Below, one piece after another: positions 31,531 through 42,877 of a stretch of DNA of 64,000 bases. The position numbers were made by a program, and so were the translations under genes. This DNA comes from Simmondsia chinensis (Eukaryota; Streptophyta; Magnoliopsida; Caryophyllales; Simmondsiaceae). Below the pieces are notes generated by a model. That model worked only from the letters and a program-made list of their open reading frames with translations. It searched no databases and was not told where the DNA came from. Every line of letters begins with the position of its first letter. Within the stretch, counting starts at the first letter, position 1. Where the stretch lies: the NCBI GenBank assembly GCA_018398585.1, contig JAGTTD010000022.1, positions 4,738,501 through 4,802,500 of the forward strand, read 5' to 3'.

Positions 31531-32272
31531 CTTCGTTTGTTTAGGGGAAAAACCACATTCTAGGAAGTGGTTTTCTCCTTTTCCGTTGTTTGGCACAAGA
31601 TTAGTGACGTTTTCCTTGAAATGGGGGAAAATGACTTCCCTTCAAAGGAAAGTCATCATTCCGAGTGATTTAGAAATACGATTCTAATAATATATAAATA
31701 TTCTCATTAGATTTTTCCCAAAAAATGCTAACACGGCATATGATTTCGGCCATATTTAGGTAGTTTTTACATCAATATACGATGGAATTTTTATTGTAAT
31801 TTGCTAAAAACATTGACATAACTTATAAATATTATCGTAATTATGTATTATATTAGCACTTTTATATTTGGTCAGATTTTTACAAAAATTCGTCAAATTT
31901 TGATGTATGGTACCTAAATGATAAAATATTGAACTTTAGGTATGTCATTATATACATTTAAATATCAGGATATGTAATAAATGTTGAAACCTCAGGGTAT
32001 CTTAGTAATAACCATACAACCCCACAGAGTCTAAAATAATTTCAAATATGTTGTATTGCTATTTATATTGTTCTATAATTAGGAATAAGATGATTTGTAA
32101 AAGTTAATTCCTTTAAAACAAGCAAGGAATATTGAAATATGAAAACATGTTTTCCGTTAAAATAAACAACGAAAAACCTCAACGGGAATAGTATTTTTCA
32201 TAGAAAACCTTTTTCAAAGAAAATATTTTTCGTGGAAAAAGTACTTTCGTTTCAACAAACGGAGCCTAAAAG
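31528..32272. mobile_element. MITE with AGGCT(C/T)CGTTTGTT ends
   Basis: The left end, aaggcttcgtttgtttagggg, and the right end, ttcaacaaacggagcctaaa, are inverted. Subterminal motifs are inverted too: ggaagtggttttctcc on the left against ggaaaaagtactttcg on the right. The interior contains AT-rich phrases (gtacctaaatgataaaat) also found in the neighbouring palindromic element. Confidence 0.55.
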
Positions 32273-32889
32273 AACAAAAAATTAAAAGTCATCTGCCATC
32301 TAAATTTCATTGGCGTATTTAGAATAATTTCCGCAGGGTTTTTGTTTGCCATCTAAATTGGCGTATTTAAATTAATTTTATAAATAAACTATGTTAATTT
32401 GCTAAAAAGTAGACGTGGAAAGTGTGAATTTTCAAGAAGTAGCCATTTAATTTTTTGTTTAGTGCCAAAAGTTAACAGAATATGAGAAGTGAAAATAACT
32501 TTACAAATAACTTACTTAGTTTCTCTAGGTAAGTTCTAATTTCTTTGTCTTTAATTAGTCTCCGAAGAAGTTATATTTCTCATCCTGGCAACCCGATACT
32601 TTGTACCTTTTTCATGAGAAGTTGATGAATAATTTAAATTCCTTCAAAATAACACATTCAGTAAAATTCAATTCATATGACAACTAAATGAGGCTTTCGT
32701 CAATATGAAAGCAATTTTTGTTATCATGTACCGTACTTTGTATTTGTTTTTTTTTTTTAACTCACAATGTCTTGCAAGCTACAAGTTTTGAAAATCCAAA
32801 TCGGATTATTCTCTTTTTACTTATTCTCAAGGATCGTTTATTTAGCAGTTTTGACTTATTTCGATGATGTTATAATAATAGGGAATAGT

Positions 32890-33561
32890 ATTGATTGAAT
32901 TACTAATCTTAAGTCCCGAGTGTGATTTCTTAGTTGTAGGCTTATTATTGTCGACTGGGTCGGTTGTCACACTATACGTCAATCTACCTCAAGTTCGTGG
33001 TATTTCTAGGTGGAGAGGCCATATTGTGGCTTTGAAGAAACATTTTTTTTTTTTTGTTTCTTGATCATTGGCCAAAGCGGAATATCTTGCCATGACAGCT
33101 ATGACTAGTGAGTTGGCTTGGTTGCGTCGATTGCCTATTGATCTAGCAATTCCAGTAGATCAATTAGCATTGTTATTTATGACATAATCTGGGTTTTCGT
33201 GAACAGACTAAGGGCATAAAGATTGATTATCACCTTGTTCAAGAGCGACTCTCAACTAAAGAGATCGCCACACCCTTTGTTCATTCTACAAATCAACTAG
33301 TCGATCTTTTCGCAAAGGCTCTTGAGATTTCGTCTTTTTTCCTTCTCCTTTTCAAGTTGAGCTTTATTAATTTACAAACTCCAATTTGAGAGGGAGGATT
33401 GCGATATACCATATTTTTGTAATTTATTATTTTTATTTGGTATTACATTCTCTGTAATTAATTTCTTGTAATTACTTTAAGTAACTAGTATTTAGTATTG
33501 TATTTATGACTTGTATTTAGTGGAGAATTGAAGGTCATGGCAGTTTTTGCCCTCCCCGTAA
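32890..33561 (+). pseudogene. Ty1/copia RNase H end, polypurine tract and LTR remnant
   Basis: The translation gives copia RNase H phrases: KAEYLAMTAMTSELAWLRRL (about 33073-33130), FREQTKGIKIDYHLVQERL-like (about 33200-33250) and TPFVHSTNQLVDLFAKAL (about 33272-33325). Two or more frame breaks are present. gagagggaggattg at about 33388-33402 is a probable polypurine tract. The LTR remnant that follows is split by the MITE at 33562-34017 and resumes to about 34090. Confidence 0.7.
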
Positions 33562-34017
33562 GGGTGCGGATCCGATACGCCGCCGCACCCATACTGTCAT
33601 TTTTTTTATTTTTTTATTTTATTACTTAATTAAAAATTATTATATTATATTATATTATATATAAAAAATACTATATAATATATATTTATATATTATATAA
33701 ACTCAAATTTAATATGTCATATATTAATACATATGTAACTAATATTATTACTTTAAATAATGCAGGAAGTTATTATTCTTAGGATAAAAATTATTATTTA
33801 CAAATATAATTACAAACAATAAGAATTGTTATTTATAGATATGATTACAAACAATAAGATTTATAAAATTGTCTTAAAAACTACGATGTCACTCTTATAA
33901 TAACAAGTTTGTATTTGCAATAATATATATATTATTTTTATATATAATTATAATATAATTAAGTAAAAAAATAAAAAAATGACAGTATGGGTGCAACACC
34001 GTATGGGATCCGCACCC
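33562..34017. mobile_element. MITE with about 60-bp terminal inverted repeats, inside a copia LTR remnant
   Basis: The left end, gggtgcggatccgatacg...gcacccatactgtcat, and the right end, atgacagtatgggtgc...gggatccgcaccc, are inverted, and the match runs on through an A/T tract to ttacttaatta. The interior is almost only A/T. The flanks gtaa and gtga may be a short duplication. The superfamily is not settled. Confidence 0.8.
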
Positions 34018-34639
34018 GTGATATAATCACTTACCTCGAGCATAACAGACTTTTATATATGTAATCTTGTATTCGGGCTTTATTCTTACAAAAAAAAAAA
34101 AAAAAAAAAAACATTGGCCTCCTCCGTAATTTGCATCCTATGTGACTTTTGGGATGTCTTTTGTATTATATGTGATCAGGTTTTCCTAGTTTTCAATTTT
34201 GAATTACGGTAAACTTCCATTTCCTATTTCAGAGGGAAATATAGAAATATTATTTTTCTTCACAATACAATTGAAAGTAAAATTAAAATATATTTGGAAT
34301 TGCTCATAATTTAAAAATTAATTAAAAATAAAAAAATAAAAAAAAGCAAAAATGGTCACCCTTTATAATTGGTGGTTTGGGTGGGTCATGACATGTGCGA
34401 TGAAGTGTATGTTAATGGTCACCCTTTGTGCTCTCCATCATTTGACTACTTACGGTAATAGCTCAGGTCCTTTCTTTTTACTTTTATTTTAACTTGATCT
34501 TCTCCCGTTTCTTTACTTTCTACCCCGAGGTGATCAACGGGTCCATTCCGGTGACCGATGATTCGAATATTTAAAATATATTTTATTATTTAAAATATTT
34601 TTAATATTTAAAAATATGTTTGTTTGTGGTGATTTAGTA

Positions 34640-35192
34640 TGTTAGGAGGAGATCAACATTTGCCCCTGCAAAGGGATGTGAACAACTCCATACGACAATT
34701 GGAAGGAGAGCGAGGCAGGTTAAAGAAGAGACGGATGGAGACGATCTGGCACAGCCTCACTAACCTAAACTTACAAGAGGAGATGGCTTTAGTTAGAACT
34801 CGGTACAGGATTAACATAAGGGTAACTGATGTAGCGCTTTAGAAATGAAGAATATGATCTAGCCAACACTAATCCCCCTAGGCTTTTATATCTATCTGTT
34901 TGACTTACTTCATATGGCCATGAGCGGTTTTACTGCCTTTTGCTGGTTCTTGCTTTTCTATATGCTTGCTCTGTTTTGTTATTTTTATGCTCTTACAATC
35001 TTATACTCTCAAGTTTAGATACTTCTGTGCTTTTATGCTTTATGCTTGTTTGCTTCTCAGGTTGGGGGTTCCCGGACATAGCCACCATTTAGGGTACCAC
35101 TTTAAAGGGGTTCGGCTGCGTACATCTAACCCCCTCAAACCCTGCATATGCGAGAGCCCTTGGAGGCGCTGGGTTCGTTGTTGTTGTTGTTA
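34640..35192 (+). pseudogene. RTE-clade LINE 3' end (RT C-terminus, UTR and tail)
   Basis: Residues ETIWHSLTNLNLQEEMALVR at about 34738-34797 match the extreme C-terminus of plant RTE reverse transcriptases and end at a TAG (34840-34842). A T-rich UTR of about 200 bp follows. Then comes the shared tail: ctcaggttgggggttcccgg, agggtaccactttaaagggg, cggctgcgtacatctaaccc, gagagcccttggaggcgctg and (gtt)n. The flanks atatttttaatat before about 34620 and after 35190 suggest an imperfect duplication. This is the second case of RTE coding sequence directly joined to the tail. Confidence 0.85.
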
Positions 35193-35689
35193 TATTTTTA
35201 ATATGTTTAAAATGCTTTCTAAATATTTTTAAATATTAATTTTCCTTAATAAATTAAAATATTTTTTAAATTAAAAAGTTTAACAGAATTCTATTTTTGG
35301 AAAATTTTTAAAATATTTTAAAATTTCTAAATTAGTTTAATTTTTATGAAAAATTTAAAATAGTTTTAGATACAAATGAAATATAATATTAAATATTAAG
35401 TTATATATTACATATTTAATATATTTTTTAAATATATTACTAATGTTCGGGGTGCTTAAAAAATATATTACTAAACTCTAGGGTAACTAGAACCAAAAGT
35501 CCTTAATTGTTTAATTTTAACTTATGCTTTTGCTTAAAAGGAGAAGTACAATTTTTTATCTCTCGTCAAAAGTAGAAAAACATATTCTGCTTTGAATAAA
35601 AAGCGTTTTTTTCAGTATGGCCAAATACCCTTACGTCATATTTGGATCATTTATAATTAGGGCTTAGGGTTAGGGCTGAGACTAGAATT

Positions 35690-36570
35690 ACTAAAAATTA
35701 TAGTTTCTAATTATTTGGGGTGAGGGTAAGGAATTGCAATTCCATATGAACTCTATCGAATTGAAATCTAAAATGGCTTCATTTGATTAACACAAACTCA
35801 AGATGACTTAAAATGTAAAAACTTAAACACATCCTAGAATTTGACCCGAACTTTGAAATCACCCAACTCACATAACTTGAACTCGAAATGACCGAAATCA
35901 ATTTAACTCAAAATTTAAAGTGACCTAACCAGATTGACTCGAAACTTGAGATGACTTAAATCTGAAAAATGAAACTACTTAACTCAAATGCAATGTAAAC
36001 AAGCTGAGGCAAGGTGAAAATGACTCAACTAAATGAACCCAAACTTAATAAACACAGACTCAAAATGTTCTGACTCATCTCAAATTTAGCCTAAGATGAC
36101 ATGAAATTTGAAATAATACAACTTGTTTGTCCAAAAACTAACATGACTCGAGCTCAAAATGACCTAAATACACTCAAATCTGATCGACTCTAGCCCAAAT
36201 CCCAAAGTACACCTAGCCTGATTAACTAAAAATTCAAGATAACTTGAACACCAAATGATCCATGAGATACTCGACCCGATTTGACTCGAAACTCGAATAA
36301 TTCGAATTTAAAGTGAATCGCTCCCATCATACTAACTCGAACGCAATATGAACCGCTCCAACCAAAATCTAATCATAGCTATTTAAAACTTGAAATAATC
36401 CAATTTGATTGACCGAAAACCCGTGATGACTTGAATAGTTAGTGAATTATAATTCCAACCTTAATTCAATTCATAAATTAAATAATGGAATTTCAATTCC
36501 ATCAGAATTTTAATTTTACTAAAAGTAGAATTGAAGTGACAATTCTACCTTACAATTTTAATTCTATGTG
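35690..36570. repeat. 'gactcgaa' interspersed repeat, uninterrupted copy
   Basis: Roughly 850 bp consist of loosely repeated phrases (gacccgaactttgaaatcac, aactcgaaatgaccgaa, attgactcgaaacttgagat). The ends contain gcaattccatatgaa and ggaatttcaattcca. The same order of phrases occurs at 53290-53733 and continues at 59983-60260 after a copia insertion. The family is not recognised, and no long open frame is present. Confidence 0.65.
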
Positions 36571-37600
36571 CCAAACAGAGCTTTAAATTTTAGAAAAAAT
36601 GTTTTTGCTAAAAAGAAAAAAACAATGAAACGAGCCTTAAATCTATTATCTTAAATATTATCTTTATAGTTTTTATCGGTTGAGTTAGCTGATATTTTAT
36701 TGCGGATTCCACAAATTTGATGAGATTCATTGAATGTGTAAAATAGAAGGGGGTGTCAAAAATGAGAGGCGATGTACTTGCAACATAAATTATTGGTAGT
36801 ATCTTTACCCAATCTTTTATATCAATCCACATGATCCCTAGGAATCTCTCCTATTTTTCTTTTTTCTTTTCTCTATTTTTTAAATTAATTTTCTTTAAGA
36901 TATTACCAGAACACATTAAAATAATAAAGATATTACCCAAAATACATGAAAGTAACAAAATACTGATAATGTAAAAAAATTGAGCGAGGCGTGGGTCTTG
37001 CTTTCTTTAAGATAGTTTTCACCCTGGCTGGCAAAATGTGAGACGACACAATAATGCGATATAAATACAAAATGAAGATAGAGGGTTCAAGTCAGGGGTT
37101 TTCAAGCCTGGTTGAATTTAAATTGACCCATTTAACCCATTTAGGTAATTGTGTTGAATTTTGGGTATGATCCATGTAACCATTTTGGACATGGTTGACC
37201 TATTTAAATAGCTATGTTAGGTATTTGAGTGATATATTATTGTTATTATATAGATTTTCTAGAGTTAAGATAATTTAAACTATATTCAGTAATATTAATT
37301 TGATACTTTATTTTAACAATTATAAACATAACAAGTACTTTTTGCTAGTATTAATGATGAAGTGCATTATTAATATGTTTATAAGTTATAAAATTAGCGT
37401 TTAATAAAAAAAAGTTATTAATATAATTAAATGAGTCACCCGCGTGTTGCACATTTAATAATTATATTGAGTAAGGATTGAGAGTACGTAACCCGTTTAA
37501 TTTTGTATTGATCTAAGCGATCAGAACTTTCTAACCTACAACCTTAGTCCAAAAGACTTTTAAATTGCAAAATGCATAAAACAAGAGAAATATTGTTAAT
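36571..37600. other. AT-rich intergenic DNA, nothing recognised
   Basis: Several short frames only. gagggttcaagtcaggggtt at about 37081-37100 resembles a lone B box. No gene or element ends were found. Confidence 0.35.
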
Positions 37601-37624
37601 TTTCCTTAACAATCAACTTTTATT

Positions 37625-38010
37625 TACTTTTTAGAGTTATTTCACCAAAGGTCTTTATGCGTTGCTATTGCGTCAATTTGTTCATTGTACTTTTGTGTCA
37701 ATTTATACACTGTACTTATGGTTTTGTGTCAATTTGATCCTTAGAACAAAATTTATTTTAAGTTGATAAAATTTTTAATAGTTTGGCTGCAGTTTGGTTA
37801 ATTGAGTAAACATGTTGACTTATAGTGGGTTATTTGCCTCTAATGTGATTATGGCCTTAAAAATTATATCATTAACTTAATTTTAATTTGATCGTAGGAG
37901 TAAATTGACACAATATAAATTGTAGATGAACTAAATAAACACAATTAATAATACAAAAATTAAATTGACACACTGAACAAAATACAAAGGCTTTCGATAT
38001 AAATAATCTT
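37625..38010. mobile_element. probable MITE ('tgtgtcaattt' family)
   Basis: The left half, tcaccaaaggtctttatgcg...gcgtcaatttgttcattg, and the right half, attgacacactgaacaaaat...acaaaggctttcgata, are inverted. Related phrases (gtgtccatttattac, gtatcaatttagtgttgg; gtgtcaattttgttttg) occur at about 49018-49070 and 61877-61895. The borders are approximate. Confidence 0.5.
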
Positions 38011-38762
38011 TCCTTTTATAACACAAACTTGCAAATGAAAATCATCAATGACCAGTGAAATAAAGCATTCATTAACCATGTGAATTCATTAGTGCATGTG
38101 TGTTATGTTAATCATTGCGTTTTATGGCTTCATAATTTCAGGAAAGTGTACCATTTAATATTTTTTTTTTGTTTTAATAAATAAATATATTTCATTAAAA
38201 TATTCTAACACTAAGAATATTTATATAATGTATAGAGCATATTAAGTATATTTTAGTTGTGCTTTGTTTGATAGATTAACCTATTGTTATTGTTACGAGA
38301 ATGTTGATCCCATAATAAATATAAAACACCTAACTCCCTCAATGTTACATATAATTTATAAAACTTAATGGAATTTTTTATTTTTATCATGAAAGGGGAT
38401 AATTGCATAAAATTCACCTATCTTTTATCTCAAAAACCAAAAATTACACCCACAAAAAAAAAAAAAAAAAAAAAAAAACCCATTATCCCTTTCATTTTTG
38501 AAAAATCCATCATTTTATTCTAATAATAAATCAACTTTTTCTAATCAGTTTGCCTCTTAAATGTGACGAGGGTTAAGATTTTGATTTAATTTTAAAATGG
38601 ATTTTCTGTTTTTAGACAAAAGACAGTAGTTCTTCTATTTTTATGCACAACATAGGAAGCATAAATAAAAACAAAAAATATATATAATGAATACAAGTCC
38701 AGACCGTGCGTCTCGAACGTAGACTCCATCCACATACATCAAGGAATAGCAATCCTTATAAT

Positions 38763-39112
38763 ATAAGGCCTCGTTTAGTTGACACGGTAATTAACTTCCT
38801 GCAGGAAATTTTATTTCCTAAAAATTTAATTCCTACATCAACTTCCAAGGAAGTAGGTAAAACCGGTTTGATTGCCAGTGTGGGAAATAAAACTACATTT
38901 GGGAAGTTAGTTAAAATTAAAGGAATTAGAACTTACTTATGGGTGGGTTAGGTAAGTTACTTTCTATGTTTTGAAGGAATTGAAAATTGTTTAGCAGTTT
39001 TCACTTCCTGCATTCTACCTAATTCCTACAAACCAAAAAGAGTTCAAATCTTCACTTCCCATTAAAATCTGCTTCTCGTGTTTACTTTCAACGTACCAAA
39101 CGAGGCCTATAT
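38763..39112. mobile_element. MITE with GGCCTCGTTT ends
   Basis: The left end, aaggcctcgtttagttgac, and the right end, gtaccaaacgaggccta, are inverted. Inverted inner motifs follow (aacttcctgcaggaaatt against cacttcctgcattctacc; aattcctac on both sides). It is about 350 bp with no coding capacity. It lies next to a (TA)n run. Confidence 0.65.
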
Positions 39113-41132
39113 ATATATATTATTATATATCCAATACATCAACATGAGACAACCAAAAAATAATGACAAGATGCCATCGCTTGGTCCCTCTTGTGGATCA
39201 CCAAGGAGCCAATTGGCCTCCTTTCTTTTTATTTAATATTTAATATATTAAAGAGGAGTTCAATCCCTACCTCAAATCCTAAATTTTCAAGAAAGTGACC
39301 TTTTAATTTTTTAAATAATAAAATATATTTATTTTTTAAAAAGATGAATAAAGACTATTTTTGGGTGAAAAGATAAGCTATAACTTAGTAATTATTTATT
39401 AAATAAGTTACGAAATAAGATTTGGAACCATTTCTGAAGTACATATAACACAAAAAATTATAGAACTCTCATAATACATTCAATTCTAATTAACAAATTA
39501 TGACTTGCATCTTTCTAAAATGTAAATATATGACATGCATGCATAAAAACTACTAATTTATATTCTATTTTACATACTTAAAGATATATTAACACAAAAA
39601 AAAATATATATATAAACCGTGCATTGTACGAGGAGTCGCCAGTTATTCTTAAGAAGATGAGGTGACAAGCTCTTTATTTTTTTGATAAAAAATGTTCTAA
39701 GAAAATGCTTAAAAATAAAAAATTCTTAAATTGATGTCAGAAAAAATTAACTACTGAAATGGTTTCCATGTTAACATCGGTATCCACATAACAAATGGTT
39801 GGACAAAGTCGCTTCATGGACAAGTGACTGTTTTTTGAAAATCATTCACAGTTATAATTAATTTTAAATACTGTAATTAAAACACCCCTAAAAAGTCACA
39901 GCTCAACTAATAAATGATTTGTAGGCTTCACTTGTAGGTTGGGGGTTCAATTCCGTCAAGTAACTAACTTTTGTACATCTTTTCTCCTAATACGAGAGAA
40001 AATTGCTTTTAATATAAAAAAAAAAAAGCACGCAAAGTACTTTGTGACGTTGGGTGTATTATTGAGCGCCTCGTACATGATAGTAATATGCTACAATTGT
40101 ACAAAGTGATCCATTATGAAAATTATTTTTTAGGAAGTGACTCGAACAATTTTATTGCTGTTTTCTAGAAAGTGACCAAATTTAATGCATTCTGCATTGA
40201 AAACAGGGATGTATAACAAGATTATAGGCGAACAAACTTGTTAATTTGGTATTAAATTCCCTCGATGATATATGACCCCGGCAGATGCTATCTCACATCT
40301 CATTAGAAGGAATAGGAATCCCCAAAATAGAGTAGCGAATTTCCTTAAGCACAAGGCTGAGTAGGGCCTCCCTGTCCCGCTCCCCGTTCCTAATGAAATA
40401 TGTCACTTTAGTGGAGGGATCCTTAAACACCTCCGTATCGACCATCAAGGAGCCAAGAGAATAACTAAGACCCAATTATGAAACCAAATAAAAACTTATT
40501 TACCATTATTGATCAGCCATCTCAGGTCTTTTCTCAGAAGGTCACGAGCCTTAACAAGCCATAGAATATACAAGATCAGCCCCACATGCTTTATTATTTT
40601 TTCAAGACCTCTTTTTATCAATTTCTTTGTAAAAATTATTTAGTGGAAGCTCAATAAATAATTTTATTTTCTAACATACTTATTCATGTAACTACTCTTA
40701 TAGGACGCACTGATCACCTTGTATTCAAAAACATTGATGTAAAAAAAGAGGATTAATATGCTGAAAATCTCTCTTAACTAAAAATGATCTGATACTACGT
40801 TAAAAAATTAATAATTATTATGAACATTTAAGTTGTTAAAAAGAGACTCAAAGATAATTTACAGTCAAAGAAATCAACAAAAAACACTAAAAAAGCAAAG
40901 AAATAAAAAAATAATATATGGAGGAGGGTGACATTTAGGTGAAATCATTGTTCCAACCTTAGCATGTGGTTTGACATTTAGATGTCGAATAAGACGCCAT
41001 CATATATACGATATTGATTGAACCTTTTTTCAGTAAAATTAGCTGTATCTTAAGATTTTAGTATTTATTATTTTAATATTATAATGTTGTAATATATATA
41101 ATTTGTTAGAGGCTTTTTGAAAATAAATTTTT
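39113..41132. other. intergenic; one unidentified short frame at 40293-40475 (minus)
   Basis: Mostly AT-rich. The minus-strand frame at 40293-40475 (60 codons, with VFKDPSTKVTYFIRNGERDR inside) has a more protein-like composition than its surroundings. It could be a fragment of a coding exon or an element, but I do not recognise it. gttgggggttcaattccgtc at about 39938 resembles a B box. No other feature is seen. Confidence 0.3.
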
Positions 41133-41230
41133 TCTCCCTTTGAAGTATCACCCAGTAAGGGTTAAGTTGCGTACATCTTGGCACAAATCTTGCTATGGCG
41201 GGAACCTCTATGAGCCGCTGAATTGTTATA
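41133..41230 (+). mobile_element. degenerate RTE/SINE tail
   Basis: gtatcacccagtaagggtta, agttgcgtacatcttgg, tgctatggcgggaacctcta and gagccgctgaattgtt correspond to the shared tail. The 5' part is not recognisable. It is an old copy. Confidence 0.6.
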
Positions 41231-42692
41231 ATATATATAATCAGATATTCTAATAGTTTAAAATTTTATTTTAAGGTACTTTTTGTTAGAATTTGGTAAT
41301 TTTTTAATTAAAATATGGACAACTTTTATAATAAAATTTTGATATTGTATATGATTATGATAATATGTGTGTGACATGTCAGTGTTTTTGTTTAAAATTC
41401 CACAAATTAAGATAAAAATTCACTAAATTCTAATGAAATTTACTCATATATTTTCAAAATTATATGTCATATCTACATTTTCTGACAAAAAATATATTAG
41501 AATATGATAGAGGATATCTATACGATATCATTATGTTTCACAACAATATTTTCTATCAAAAAGTTCATTAAATTTGGATAGAAAGGGTACTAAATTGATA
41601 AAATTTTTAAACTGTAAAATACTTGAGTGATAAATTTTTAAATCTCAATGCATCTCATTATATATATTAAAATATGGAAAAATTTAAACGATGAAAGACC
41701 GAAAGTTGGGGCCTTTTGTTTAATCAAAATACTCGTAAAATTAAACCATAGAGGCCAGAGAGGGAAATAAATGGGGAAAATTAATTGAACCTAACCCAAT
41801 ATATCATATGGAAGCTGCTTTAAAAAATAGAAAAAAAAAATATCCTTATTGAATTTATAATGAATGATTATATTTTTTTTTTATATTTAGGGGTCTTTTT
41901 AATAATTTAAAAAATTTATAATTCTTTTTATTATTTTCAAAAATATTGGAGTACTACGATGCACCAATTAGGGATGCATCAAGAGAATTGATAGAGAATT
42001 ATGGTTATTATGTTTGAAAAGGTGGTAAGATTAAAATATTTATAACTCTATTAAGATAAAACTATACCTCTTTATGTTATTAAAAATAACATATTTTAAT
42101 TATTAATTTAATAAAATAAATTTAGAATAATTAATTTAATATTATTTGTATAATTCAATGTTTTATATTATGTTAGTAAATAGTAAACTATATCTAAAAT
42201 ATTTGAAAATCTGCATTGCTATTACCCTAATAAAAAATAGTATCCCCTAAGGTAATAATTTAAATTGAAGAATATTTTTTTCGTTATATATTTTCATAAA
42301 GTTACTTGGTATATATATTTTTATCTGATAAGAATTTTCTTTTGGCACCATTTTTAAAAATTAAATTATCTCTTAGTATTTTTATTATTAATTAAAACTA
42401 ATTTAAATATTAAAATTAAATTTCTCTTTGATTTTGAAAATTTTTATTTAAGAAAATTTATTATTAGATAATTCATAAATTCAATAATTGTAAAGGTTAA
42501 TTTGGTAATTTAATAATATAATTTATCCATGTTATTTCAAAGTAAAATGTTAATGTTTGAATCATGTTATAAAAATTTGCTCTGATAATAATATTTTGGT
42601 CCTACTTATTAGTGTTAGAGTCATAAAATTATACTAGCAATAATATTATTTTTATATGTTATAAAATTTAAGTTAATGTGTTTAATAAGGTA
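41231..42692. other. very AT-rich intergenic DNA, nothing recognised
   Basis: At 41400-41680, phrases such as actaaattgataaaattttt resemble the inner part of the palindromic element at 30462-31530. That suggests a related degraded copy. No gene is seen. Confidence 0.35.
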
Positions 42693-42697
42693 CGTAG

Positions 42698-42866
42698 TGT
42701 GAATATGCTGAACCAATTATAATTGAATGAGTAAAATGGGGTTACATGGGTGCCTTTATATAGGCAAGTAAGGAATACGCAAATGACTAAAGTGCCCTTG
42801 GAATTACCATAACTCTAGAGGTACAAAGGTAATTAGCAAAACCCTATGAATCTGTATCTTCCAATA
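42698..42866 (-). repeat. 3' LTR of the copia element
   Basis: Same sequence as the 5' LTR with few substitutions (for example gggg for gagg in the tgaatgagtaaaatggggtt block). A TATA-like stretch (tttatatagg, plus strand) is present in both. Confidence 0.93.
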
Positions 42867-42877
42867 GGCCCCCTCAA
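42867..42877 (-). promoter_or_regulatory. polypurine tract of the copia element
   Basis: The sense sequence TTGAGGGGGCC lies directly upstream of the 3' LTR, where second-strand DNA synthesis is primed. Confidence 0.8.
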
